A program made the position numbers and the translations under genes. Shown piece after piece: positions 36,137-44,376 of a stretch of 44,470 nt of DNA; the first letter of the stretch is position 1; each line of letters opens with the position of its first letter. The DNA is from Noviherbaspirillum malthae (lineage in GTDB: Bacteria > Pseudomonadota > Gammaproteobacteria > Burkholderiales > Burkholderiaceae_D), in the NCBI RefSeq assembly GCF_015352985.1, contig NZ_JACYXF010000053.1:1-44470 (forward strand), read 5' to 3'. Under the pieces are notes generated by a model that ran no database searches, was not told where the DNA came from, and worked only from the letters and a program-made list of their open reading frames with translations.

Positions 36137-36985
36137 ATGAATACCGTCTCGTCCACCCGCTATCTGCCCGGCCAGGCCGCAATAACGACACCGGTGTCGT
36201 GGCGTGCCTCTGCCGCTTCGTTCGCTCGACGTCTTGCCATGTTTGCCAGCGGGTTGCTGCTGCCGCTCCTGTTGCTCACGATTTGGCAGCATGCGGTCGA
36301 TGAACGCTGGCTGGCCGAACAGATCCTTCCACCGCCATCCCTCGTCTGGCAATCGCTTGCGGAACTGTGGAGCAGTGGCGAGCTCGCTTCGCATCTCGGC
36401 ATCAGCCTGTCGCGCTTCGGCTGGAGCCTGCTCATCGGCGGCAGCAGCGGTTTGCTGCTAGGGGTGATGATGGGCATTTCGCGTTCGGCAAGGGCTTATC
36501 TGTATCCCGGTTTTTCGCTGTTGTCGCAGTTCCCGGTGGTGGGCTGGATTCCGCTGCTGATCATCTTTGCAGGCATCGGGGAGGCACTGAAGATTTCGGC
36601 AATTTCCATTGCCGTGGTTGTGCCCGTCGCGGTCAACACCTACAAGGGTATCGCCAATATCCCGCGCGTGCTGCTTGAAGTAGCGAAGGTGTACCGCTTC
36701 AACGGCCTGCAGGTGGTGGGGAGGGTGGTCCTGCCGGCGGCGTCCGCCAGTATTTTCAACGGTCTTCGCCAGGGCGTGATGCAGGCCTGGCTGTCGCTGG
36801 TGTTTGTCGAATTGCTGGCGTCCAGCGAAGGCATCGGTTACCTGATGGTTTGGGGAAGGCAGTTGCTTCAGCTTGATATTGTCGTGGTGGCGATGATCGT
36901 GATTGGCGCGGTGGGCTTGCTGATGGATCGGGTGCTTGGCTTGCTGGAGTCGCGGCTGCAGGGATGGAGGCGGGCGGCGTATTGA
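36137..36985 (+). CDS. ABC transporter permease, SsuC/TauC type (A1)
   Basis: A 282-residue inner-membrane subunit with about six hydrophobic segments. The EAA coupling loop is clear (VLLEVAKVYRFNGLQVVGRVVLPAA). The N-terminal ILPPPSLVW pattern is typical of sulfonate/taurine/nitrate permeases. It pairs with the SsuB-like ATPase at 39925. It is more similar to the third permease (A2, 38062) than to the two others: both share VEVAKVYRF-type loops and VELLASSEG followed by GRQL-QLD. The start ATG at 36137 is 28 bases after the binding-protein stop without a strong ribosome binding site. A palindromic repeat separates it from the next permease. Confidence 0.9.
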   Translation: MNTVSSTRYLPGQAAITTPVSWRASAASFARRLAMFASGLLLPLLLLTIWQHAVDERWLAEQILPPPSLVWQSLAELWSSGELASHLGISLSRFGWSLLIGGSSGLLLGVMMGISRSARAYLYPGFSLLSQFPVVGWIPLLIIFAGIGEALKISAISIAVVVPVAVNTYKGIANIPRVLLEVAKVYRFNGLQVVGRVVLPAASASIFNGLRQGVMQAWLSLVFVELLASSEGIGYLMVWGRQLLQLDIVVVAMIVIGAVGLLMDRVLGLLESRLQGWRRAAY

Positions 36986-37020
36986 GTCAACAGCCTGAAG
37001 CTGCAACGGAGAACGAAACC

Positions 37021-37207
37021 CCTCTCCCGCAGGCGGGAGAGGGGCAGGGGTGAGGGAGATTGCCGAGACCTCATGAGGTTGTGCGGTGCCCCTCATCCCC
37101 AGCCCTCGCTCCGCGCCCCACGACTTGGCTTGCAAGCCAAGTCGGCTACGGCAGCGCAAACCAGTGGTTTGCGACGTCCTGCCTGCGCCTCGCCTGCGGG
37201 AGAAGGG
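37021..37207. repeat. Large palindromic intergenic repeat, copy 2, inside the ABC operon
   Basis: It begins with a perfect 22-base palindrome (37021-37042: CCTCTCCCGC, AG, mirror). The same C-rich stretch follows, then another perfect 22-base palindrome centred on GGCTTGCAAGCC (37122-37143), as in copy 1 at 27243-27264. The 3' part (GGCTACGGCAGCG onward) matches copy 1 at 27392-27450. It fills most of the 288-base gap between permeases A1 and B1. Confidence 0.85.
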
Positions 37208-37273
37208 AGCCAATCCGCATCGCCAGCATATCGGCAGAAAAATTTTATCTATCTTCGTTTTAAAGAATTGCCA

Positions 37274-38065
37274 ATGAAACGCATCTCGCTACGTCCTCTG
37301 CTCGGCACCTACGACTTCCGCGGCCTGGCCCTGCCACTGATCCTGCTAGCCACCTGGCAGACCATCACCGCCGCCGGCATCGTCGACACCAAACTCATCG
37401 TGCCGCCGGCCAGGGTTATCGAAACCGGCTGGAACTACCTGACCAACGGCCAGTTCTTCAACGGCCTCAAGGCCAGCCTGCTGCGCGATCTCGCCGGCTT
37501 CGCTCTCGGCAGCATCGCCGGAATCCTGTTCGGCGTGCTGCTCGGCGTGTCGCGCTGGGCCGAGCGGCTGATCGGACCGACCTTTCATACGCTCAAGCAG
37601 ATTTCCCTGTTCGCTTGGCTGCCGCTGATGTCGGCATGGCTGGGCAGCGGCGAGCCGGCGAAGATTGTGTTCATCGCCATTTCCGCGTTCTATCCGGTGG
37701 CGCTCAATACCTTCGAAGGCGTGCGCAGCGTCAATCGTGCACAGCTTGAGGTGGCAAGGGTGCTCGGATTCAGCCGCATGCAGCTTGCATTGCGCCTGAT
37801 CCTGCCGGCGGCGGCCCCGCAAATCGCTACCGGGCTGCATCTCGCGCTGCTCTACGCATGGCTGGCGACGATAGGCGCCGAATACCTGCTCGGGTCTTCT
37901 TCCCAAGGCATAGGCAGCGTCGTCATTCGCGGCAAGGCCGCATTCAACGTCGAGCTGATCCTGTTCGGCATGCTGGCCATCGGCCTGGTAGGCGTGCTGC
38001 TCAACAAGCTTGCCACGCTGATCGAGCAACGCGTGCTGCACTGGCGCGGACCGGCAAACCAATGA
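37274..38065 (+). CDS. ABC transporter permease, SsuC type (B1)
   Basis: A 263-residue membrane permease with about six hydrophobic segments. The EAA loop reads AQLEVARVLGFSRMQLALRLILPAA. It is closest to permease B2 (39041): both have GPT-HT-KQ-SLFAW-PL, ALNTFEG or MLNTFEG, and YAWLAT-GAEYLL. The ATG at 37274 is the first start after the palindromic repeat; its ribosome binding site is weak, so translation or transcription may depend on read-through across the repeat. Its TGA stop overlaps the next start (ATGA), coupling it to permease A2. Confidence 0.88.
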   Translation: MKRISLRPLLGTYDFRGLALPLILLATWQTITAAGIVDTKLIVPPARVIETGWNYLTNGQFFNGLKASLLRDLAGFALGSIAGILFGVLLGVSRWAERLIGPTFHTLKQISLFAWLPLMSAWLGSGEPAKIVFIAISAFYPVALNTFEGVRSVNRAQLEVARVLGFSRMQLALRLILPAAAPQIATGLHLALLYAWLATIGAEYLLGSSSQGIGSVVIRGKAAFNVELILFGMLAIGLVGVLLNKLATLIEQRVLHWRGPANQ

Positions 38066-39009
38066 TGAACCATGTCGGCCGGCAGGCCATTATCCCTACC
38101 AACCCTTACGCGACCATCGTCATGTCTTCACTACCTCTCGCCCGTATTCCCGCAGATGTCGCGGGCAGCATCACGCCTAAGCCTTCATCCGCTTCACAGA
38201 AGACTGATGGAAAGACCTCTTCCGCCGTCAACCGGCATGCGGCATGGTATGCACGCCTGAAGCGATTTGCGCTGTCATGGCCGTTCCCGCTGGCGGTGCT
38301 TCTGGTCTGGTATATCGCCGCCGACCAGGAATGGGTGCCGGCGCAAATCCTTCCGCCGCCGGCCATGGTCGCGAACACATTCTACGAACTCATCCAGAGC
38401 GGCGAGCTGCCCGACAACACCTGGATCAGCCTCTGGCGCGTGGTGGTCGGCTTCGCTGCAGGCGGCGCTGCCGGACTGGTGCTCGGCGTGCTGATCGGCC
38501 TGTCGCCGGTCGCCAAGGATTACCTGTATCCGACCTTCCGCATCATCGCGCAGGTGCCGTCCATCGGCTGGCTGCCGCTGCTGATGATGCTCGTCGGGAT
38601 CGAGGAGGCGCTGAAGATCATCCTGATTTCCAAGGCCGCCTTCGTGCCGATCACGCTCAATACCTACAAGGGCATTCAGAACGTGTCGACGCGCTTCATC
38701 GAAGTGGCCAAGGTGTACCGCTTCACGCACTGGCAACTGCTTTCCAAGGTGGTCTTTCCCGCCGCCTTTCCGCAGATATGGAGCGGCGTGCGTTACGGCC
38801 TTACCCATGCCTGGCTGGCGCTGGTCGCCGTCGAGCTGCTGGCGTCGTCGGAAGGGCTGGGTTTCATGATCGTCTACGGACGGCAGCTTTATCAGCTCGA
38901 CGTGGTGCTGGCCGCAGTGATCGTCGTCGGCGCCGTCGGCTTCGTCCTCGACAAGCTGCTGGCCGTGATCGAAGCACGCCTGCTGCGCTGGCGGCGAGAA
39001 GGCTTCTGA
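38062..39009 (+). CDS. ABC transporter permease, SsuC/TauC type (A2)
   Basis: A 315-residue permease with an unusually long polar N-terminus (about 70 residues) before the first hydrophobic segment. An internal ATG at 38122 may be the true start, giving 295 residues. The EAA loop is RFIEVAKVYRFTHWQLLSKVVFPAA. It is paralogous to A1 (shared LPPP-V, SIGWLPLL-type helix, NTYKGI, VELLASSEG, GRQLYQLD). The start overlaps the B1 stop by ATGA, so A2 and B1 are coupled and may form a heterodimer. It is followed 31 bases later by B2. Confidence 0.88.
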   Translation: MMNHVGRQAIIPTNPYATIVMSSLPLARIPADVAGSITPKPSSASQKTDGKTSSAVNRHAAWYARLKRFALSWPFPLAVLLVWYIAADQEWVPAQILPPPAMVANTFYELIQSGELPDNTWISLWRVVVGFAAGGAAGLVLGVLIGLSPVAKDYLYPTFRIIAQVPSIGWLPLLMMLVGIEEALKIILISKAAFVPITLNTYKGIQNVSTRFIEVAKVYRFTHWQLLSKVVFPAAFPQIWSGVRYGLTHAWLALVAVELLASSEGLGFMIVYGRQLYQLDVVLAAVIVVGAVGFVLDKLLAVIEARLLRWRREGF

Positions 39010-39040
39010 GCAGCGTCTACATCAACTTCATTGCACGAGA

Positions 39041-39898
39041 ATGACCATGACGACATTGACCCAAACGCATGCTGCACCAAACACGGAATACAAGGCTGCA
39101 AAACAGGAAGGAGAGTACGGCCGCCGCTTGCCGTGGCGGCGCTTCCTGCGCGGCGCGGCGCTGCCCGGCTTGCTGCTCCTCCTTTGGTGGGCCGCATTTC
39201 GCTTCGAGTGGACCGATTCGCCGATGCTGGTGCCGATCAGCAAAGTCTGGGACACGGCGGTACGCATGTGGGACAGCGGCCATCTATGGAAGTCGCTGGG
39301 TGCTTCGCTGGCGCGCGACCTGGCCGGCTTCACGCTGGGGACTACGGTCGGATTGCTGGTCGGCGCCGCCCTCGGGTTGTCGCGCTTGATGGAAAACCTC
39401 GTCGGGCCGACGCTGCATACGATCAAGCAGGTCTCGCTGTTTGCCTGGATCCCGCTGATTTCGGTCTGGTTCGGCCTGGGCGACACGGCGAAAGTCGTTT
39501 TCCTGTCGCTGGCAGCGTTCTTTCCGGTCATGCTCAATACCTTCGAGGGCATACGCAGCGTGCCGCGCGAGCTGATCGAAGTGGCCAGGGTGTTTTCGTT
39601 CAGCCGCACGCAGCTGCTGCGCCGCGTGGTGCTGCCGGCCGCCATGCCTTCCATCTTCACCGGTGTCTATCTTGCGCTCATCTATGCCTGGCTGGCGACG
39701 CTCGGCGCGGAATACCTGCTGACCTCGGGCATCGGTATCGGCAACCTGCTTACCGATGGACGTGAGCATCTCTGGATGGACCAGGTGCTGCTCGGCGTGG
39801 TGATCGTTGGCCTCGTCGGCTTCGCGCTCAACCTGATCGCTACCCGGATCGAAGCCCGCCTGCTGCGCTGGCGCGGCACATCGACGGCCCAATACTGA
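39041..39898 (+). CDS. ABC transporter permease, SsuC type (B2)
   Basis: A 285-residue permease with about six hydrophobic segments and the EAA loop ELIEVARVFSFSRTQLLRRVVLPAA. It is a clear paralogue of B1 (KQVSLFAWIPLISVWFGLGDTAKVVF against KQISLFAWLPLMSAWLG and so on). The N-terminus is polar for about 40 residues. It lies directly before the ATPase gene (26-base gap), the usual order in ssu/tau operons. Confidence 0.9.
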   Translation: MTMTTLTQTHAAPNTEYKAAKQEGEYGRRLPWRRFLRGAALPGLLLLLWWAAFRFEWTDSPMLVPISKVWDTAVRMWDSGHLWKSLGASLARDLAGFTLGTTVGLLVGAALGLSRLMENLVGPTLHTIKQVSLFAWIPLISVWFGLGDTAKVVFLSLAAFFPVMLNTFEGIRSVPRELIEVARVFSFSRTQLLRRVVLPAAMPSIFTGVYLALIYAWLATLGAEYLLTSGIGIGNLLTDGREHLWMDQVLLGVVIVGLVGFALNLIATRIEARLLRWRGTSTAQY

Positions 39899-39924
39899 AT
39901 CTACTGAAACTCAAGGAGGACCAT

Positions 39925-40743
39925 ATGGCACACGCAGCCACGCTGGAGATCAGGAATCTCAGCAAGCAGTATCAAGTGAAGGGTGAATCCCTGCCGGTGC
40001 TGGACAACATTTCGCTGTCCATCAAGCCGGGTGAATTCGTCAGCATCGTCGGCTCGAGCGGCTGCGGCAAGTCCACGCTGCTGAGGCTGGTCATCGGCCT
40101 CGAGGACGATTACCGCGGCGAGATCCTGCTGGACGGCAAGCGCATCGTCGGCACCAGCCTAGAGCGCGGCATCGTGTTCCAGGAACATAGACTGTTTCCC
40201 TGGCTGACGGTGGAGCAGAACGTCAGCCTCGGCTTGCTCAACGCCGGTCTGCCCGAGGACCAGAAACGCAAGTCGGTGCAGGAGCATATCGAGCTCGTCG
40301 GCCTGAAGGGCTTCGAGTCCGCCTACCCCTATCAGCTGTCGGGCGGCATGTCGCAGCGCGTGGCGATTGCGCGCGCGCTCGTGAACCGGCCGGAAGTGCT
40401 TCTGCTTGACGAGCCCTTTGGCGCGCTCGATGCGCTGACCCGCAGTCATCTGCAGCAGGAACTGCAGCGCATCTGGGAACAGGAAGGCATCACCGCGATC
40501 CTGGTCACGCATGATGTGGAAGAGGCCGTCTACCTTGGCGACCGCGTGGTGGTGATGCAGCCGCGTCCCGGCCGCATACGCCGCATCGTGGACGTGCCGC
40601 TGCCGCGCCCGCGCGACCGGGGCAGCTATGCCTTCGCCGAAATCAAGGATGATGTGCTGGCCGAGTTTTCCGATACGCCGCGTGTCGAGCTGCTGCAGCC
40701 AGCGGTGCAGCGAACCGTCGCCGACTGGCAGTTTTCCTGGTAA
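39925..40743 (+). CDS. ssuB: ABC transporter ATP-binding protein, SsuB-like
   Basis: A 272-residue nucleotide-binding subunit of the nitrate/sulfonate/taurine ABC group. Walker A is GSSGCGKST, the Q-loop lies in GIVFQEHRLFPWLT, the signature is LSGGMSQRVA, Walker B is VLLLDEPFGALD and the switch His is in LVTHDVEEA. The C-terminal tail (RVELLQPAVQRTVADW) is longer than in the minimal SsuB. An excellent AAGGAGG lies seven bases upstream of the ATG, stronger than those of the permeases. It is the only import ATPase in the window and must serve both permease pairs and probably both binding proteins. Confidence 0.93.
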   Translation: MAHAATLEIRNLSKQYQVKGESLPVLDNISLSIKPGEFVSIVGSSGCGKSTLLRLVIGLEDDYRGEILLDGKRIVGTSLERGIVFQEHRLFPWLTVEQNVSLGLLNAGLPEDQKRKSVQEHIELVGLKGFESAYPYQLSGGMSQRVAIARALVNRPEVLLLDEPFGALDALTRSHLQQELQRIWEQEGITAILVTHDVEEAVYLGDRVVVMQPRPGRIRRIVDVPLPRPRDRGSYAFAEIKDDVLAEFSDTPRVELLQPAVQRTVADWQFSW

Positions 40744-40766
40744 GACAACAATCCACTCAGTTCATC

Positions 40767-41600
40767 ATGGCCGACCCCTACGAACTCCTGAAAGCCCGCT
40801 ATGGCGCGGGGCAAGACGCACCGTCCATTGCCGGCGCATCGCTCAATCCGGTATTGGAAACCCTGTTTGCCCACCGCTCGGTGCGCGCCTTCCTGCCCGA
40901 TCCGCTTGATCCGGGCACCTTAGACCTGCTGATCGCGGCGGCGCAGTCGGCGCCGAGCTCGTCCAACCTGCAGGTGTGGAGCGCGATCGCGGTGGAGGAT
41001 GCGTCTCGCCGCGAACGCCTGTCGGTGCTGGTCGGCAATCAGAAGCAGGTCAGGGAAGCGCCGCTGTTCATTGCCTGGCTGGTCGACCTGTCGCGCCTCC
41101 AGCGCATCGCACAGCAGCGCCATCAGCAGCTCGACGGCGTGCACTATCTCGACACCTTCCTGATGGGCGTGATCGATGCGGCGCTCGCCGCGCAGAATGC
41201 CGTCAATGCCGCCGAGTCGCTCGGACTCGGTACCGTCTACATCGGCGCACTGCGCAACAAGCCCGAGCAGGTCGCCGCCGAACTCGGCATACGCCCCGGC
41301 GACAGCGTCTATCCGGTGTTCGGCCTGTGCGTCGGCCGTCCCGACCCGGACCGCCCGTCGGCCATCAAGCCGCGCCTGCCGCAGTCGTCGGTGCTGTACC
41401 GCGAGCAGTATGCGCCGGCGCCGGTGGAGCAGGAAATCGGCAGCTATGACGAAGCGATGAAGGCCTTTTATGCGGAGCAGGGGATGCAGGCCAGCGTGTG
41501 GAGCGAGCATTCGGTTGCCCGCCTGCGCGCCGCCGAGGACCTGAAAGGACGGCATCGCCTGCGCGAGGCGCTTGAAGGGCTGGGATTTGCATTGCGATAA
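40767..41600 (+). CDS. Nitroreductase-family FMN oxidoreductase (NfsA/FRP-like)
   Basis: A 277-residue flavoprotein. The FMN-binding signatures HRSVRAFLPDPLDP (N-terminus), AAQSAPSSSNLQVWS, and LGLGTVYIGALRNKPEQVAAELG belong to the NfsA/FRP subgroup of the nitroreductase family, which oxidise NADPH and can hand reduced FMN to other enzymes. It begins 23 bases after the SsuB-like gene on the same strand, so it probably belongs to the sulfur operon. It is a good candidate for the FMNH2 supplier that both DszA-type monooxygenases require, although the usual partner in ssu clusters is an SsuE flavodoxin-fold enzyme. No strong ribosome binding site is seen. Confidence 0.88.
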   Translation: MADPYELLKARYGAGQDAPSIAGASLNPVLETLFAHRSVRAFLPDPLDPGTLDLLIAAAQSAPSSSNLQVWSAIAVEDASRRERLSVLVGNQKQVREAPLFIAWLVDLSRLQRIAQQRHQQLDGVHYLDTFLMGVIDAALAAQNAVNAAESLGLGTVYIGALRNKPEQVAAELGIRPGDSVYPVFGLCVGRPDPDRPSAIKPRLPQSSVLYREQYAPAPVEQEIGSYDEAMKAFYAEQGMQASVWSEHSVARLRAAEDLKGRHRLREALEGLGFALR

Positions 41601-41634
41601 GCGACTTTTGTTTTCCCCGGCCACGAGCGAAAGA

Positions 41635-42264
41635 ATGCATGTTGCCATCATGGCATGTGCGTTCGCCTGCCTGCTTTCTTCATGTACTGCCCGCCGGATC
41701 CTGCCGCCGGCAGGACAATCACCTGCGGTGCTCGGCAATGGTGCCGTTCTGCTGGTGCCGCCCGCCGGAACGGGATGGCGCCTGGTCCTGCAGGATGGAA
41801 GAGAAGTGCTATATCGCAAGAATGCAAGCTCGGCCGACGCGTCGCCGGACCCGCATCCTTACATCATCACCGCCGGTGCGGCGCTATTTAGCCGCGACCT
41901 GCTGCCGAATCGGCAACATGGCCTGAGTCCGGAAGATGTACGCCGTTTATTGTCGGCACAAATGAACAATTTCCGCCGGGAGATGGTCGAACTCGACGCC
42001 AGCGCCGCTGCGCCCGACCGTTTCCCCGGCGTGCAATGCATCAGCTACCGCGCCGTGCAGGTCGACCGCTATCTTCCGGAATCCACCGAACCGCGATACC
42101 GGTTCAGCCATCGCGGCCTGTTTTGCCGGGTACCGGACTCTTCCTTGCAGATCGTTCAACTATTCCATACCGAACAGTTTGCGCAGGCATGGGAGCCGCC
42201 TCCGGCGAGAGCGAGCCTGAACGAGGCCGACGCATTTCTGAGCAATGTGCGTTTCGGACAGTGA
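41635..42264 (+). CDS. Hypothetical lipoprotein
   Basis: A 209-residue protein I do not recognise. The N-terminus is a lipoprotein signal with lipobox L-S-S-C about 18 residues in, followed by Thr, so it is likely held in the outer membrane facing the periplasm. The remainder is soluble, with two more cysteines (in VQCISYR and LFCRVPD) that may form a disulfide. I see no catalytic motif. The ATG at 41635 was preferred over an earlier start at 41572, which would overlap the nitroreductase gene and lose the lipoprotein signal. It lies 34 bases after the nitroreductase and 71 before the ABC exporter. Confidence 0.72.
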   Translation: MHVAIMACAFACLLSSCTARRILPPAGQSPAVLGNGAVLLVPPAGTGWRLVLQDGREVLYRKNASSADASPDPHPYIITAGAALFSRDLLPNRQHGLSPEDVRRLLSAQMNNFRREMVELDASAAAPDRFPGVQCISYRAVQVDRYLPESTEPRYRFSHRGLFCRVPDSSLQIVQLFHTEQFAQAWEPPPARASLNEADAFLSNVRFGQ

Positions 42265-42335
42265 CCAGTGAAAGGTGGCGCCGAACGCGGCATGCCCACC
42301 ATTGCGCTTATCCAGCGCCCAGATAGATAGACAGA

Positions 42336-44252
42336 ATGACATCAAGCAGTACCACGCCAGGCAATGCCGACACCATCCAGCGCGCACCCGATGCGCCTTC
42401 CCTGCCAAATACGCCGCTGCGCTTCATCCTCCACTTCGTCGCGCGCTACCGCTGGGCCTATCTTGCGCTGGTGCTGTTCGAAACCGGACATTCGGTCTGC
42501 GGCATCATGATTCCCTATGCGCTCAATTCCATCGTCAAGGGTGTGGCGGGCGCTACCGGCCATTCGATGGCCATGGTCGACGCCATGCGTGGTCCCTTGC
42601 TGCTGTTCGTCGCCTTTTCGGCCGGCGAACTGCTGTTCGGGCGCATGGCCGGCGGCATCCATATCCGGCTCGGGCCGCGCCAGCGGCAGAACGTCACGCG
42701 GTCGGTGTACCACTATCTGCAATACCATTCGCACCGCTATTTCAGCAACAACTTCGCCGGCGCGCTGGCCCACCGCATCAGTGAAACCGCGATGGGCGTC
42801 ACGCAAACGCTGTGGTCGGTGATTACCGAATTCTGGCCTGTGGCCATCGTGTTCGGCGTGTCCATCGTGCTGCTTTTCCGTGCGCATGCAGAATTGGGGC
42901 TGTTCGTCGGCGCATGGGCCTTCTTCTTCATCGCCATTTCCTATGCGCTGGCGCGCCGCTGCCAGCCGCATGCGTTGGGCGCCGCCGCCGCACGCAGCGA
43001 AACCACAGGCAAGCTGGTCGATTCCGTGACCAACCTGACCAGCGCCCGCCTGTTCGCGCGGCTGGACCATGAACGCGAACTGCTGGCGGAAACGCAGAAG
43101 CATGAACTGCGCGCGGTGCGCAGATCCAACGGCTACAACGAACGCGTACGCTGGTTCCAGTTCTCGGCTGCCGCAGTGCTCAAGGTCGGCGTGCTGTACT
43201 ACGCAATGACCCTCTGGGGAAAAGGCGAGATCGGAGTCGGCGACTTCGTGATGGCGGTCAGCCTGTCGCTTTTGATCATCAATGAAGCCCGCAACCTGAG
43301 CCGGCGCTTCCTGGAGTTCTTCGAATATGTCGGCAATGTCGCCAACGGCGTGCAGACCATCGTGCGATCGCATGAACTGGTCGACAAGTCCGAGGCCGTG
43401 TCGCCTTCCATCCGGCGCGGGGAGATCGAGTTTCGTAACCTGGAGTTCGGCTATCACCCCGACCGGAAGATCTTCGACAAGCTCAACGTGCGCATTCCCG
43501 CCGGCCAGCGCGTGGGGCTGGTGGGCTTTTCCGGTTCGGGCAAGTCCACGTTCGTCAGCCTCATCCTGCGCCTCTACGATGCACAGCGCGGCGGCATACT
43601 GATCGACGGCGTCGACGTACGCAACATGCGGCAGGATGCGCTGCATGCACAGCTCAGCCTGATTCCGCAGGACCCAAGCCTGTTCCACCGCAGCCTGATG
43701 GAAAACATCCGCTACGGCAGGCTGGATGCGAGCGACGAAGAGGTGATCGACGCGGCTAAGAAAGCACATGCGCATGAATTCATCATGCAGATCGGCGAGC
43801 AGTATCAGTCGATGGTAGGCGAGCGCGGCGTCAAGCTCTCCGGCGGACAGCGGCAGCGGATCGCGATTGCGCGCGTGATCCTGAAGGATGCGCCCATCTT
43901 GATCCTGGACGAAGCAACGTCAAGCCTTGATACGGTCACGGAAAAGGCGATCCAGGACACGCTCGATGAGGTCATGCTCGGCAAGACGGTGCTGGTGGTG
44001 GCGCACCGGCTGTCTACGATCGCGCATCTGGACCGCATTCTTGTTTTTGACAATGGCCGCATTATCGAAGACGGCAGTCATGCGGAATTGCTGGCGATGC
44101 GCGGGGCTTATCATCGACTTTGGAATAAGCAGTCGGGCGGGTTTTTGCCGGAGAGGGCGTTTGGGGAGGGTGACCTCATGTTTGGCACAGCGCTGACTGC
44201 TATCGATACGGAGAAGGAGAGCCTTGATCCGGCAGTTGAGCAGGTGAGATAA
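42336..44252 (+). CDS. ABC exporter, fused permease and ATPase (MsbA-like)
   Basis: A 638-residue half-transporter. The N-terminal membrane domain (about 25-340, six hydrophobic segments) is followed by an ATPase domain with Walker A GFSGSGKST, Q-loop SLIPQDPSLF, signature LSGGQRQRIA, Walker B ILILDEATSSLD and switch His in VVAHRLST. It works as a homodimer or with a partner to move lipids, peptides or drugs outwards; the substrate is unknown. A polar 30-residue C-terminal tail follows the ATPase. The start is ATG at 42336, with an in-frame polar stretch of 25 residues before the first helix. It is on the same strand as the sulfur operon but nothing ties it to sulfur use. Confidence 0.9.
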   Translation: MTSSSTTPGNADTIQRAPDAPSLPNTPLRFILHFVARYRWAYLALVLFETGHSVCGIMIPYALNSIVKGVAGATGHSMAMVDAMRGPLLLFVAFSAGELLFGRMAGGIHIRLGPRQRQNVTRSVYHYLQYHSHRYFSNNFAGALAHRISETAMGVTQTLWSVITEFWPVAIVFGVSIVLLFRAHAELGLFVGAWAFFFIAISYALARRCQPHALGAAAARSETTGKLVDSVTNLTSARLFARLDHERELLAETQKHELRAVRRSNGYNERVRWFQFSAAAVLKVGVLYYAMTLWGKGEIGVGDFVMAVSLSLLIINEARNLSRRFLEFFEYVGNVANGVQTIVRSHELVDKSEAVSPSIRRGEIEFRNLEFGYHPDRKIFDKLNVRIPAGQRVGLVGFSGSGKSTFVSLILRLYDAQRGGILIDGVDVRNMRQDALHAQLSLIPQDPSLFHRSLMENIRYGRLDASDEEVIDAAKKAHAHEFIMQIGEQYQSMVGERGVKLSGGQRQRIAIARVILKDAPILILDEATSSLDTVTEKAIQDTLDEVMLGKTVLVVAHRLSTIAHLDRILVFDNGRIIEDGSHAELLAMRGAYHRLWNKQSGGFLPERAFGEGDLMFGTALTAIDTEKESLDPAVEQVR

Positions 44253-44304
44253 AAGTCTCTCGATGGCCCGCATCTCCCAATGCTTGGCTAACACCTTGTA
44301 GTTC

Positions 44305-44376
44305 CCTCCCCTTCAAGGGGAGGGTTAGGGTGGGGATGGGTTTGAAGTACGCGAATAAACATCCCCACCCTAACCT
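44305..44376. repeat. C/G-rich inverted repeat after the exporter gene
   Basis: A CCTCCCC/GGGGAGG palindrome (from about 44305) is followed by a 16-bp perfect stem, GGTTAGGGTGGGGATG at 44323-44338 with CATCCCCACCCTAACC at 44360-44375. Another AGGGTGGGG occurs near 44418. It may terminate the exporter transcript, but it lacks a T run and looks like the same class of dispersed C-rich intergenic element as at 27.3 and 37.1 kb. Confidence 0.65.
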
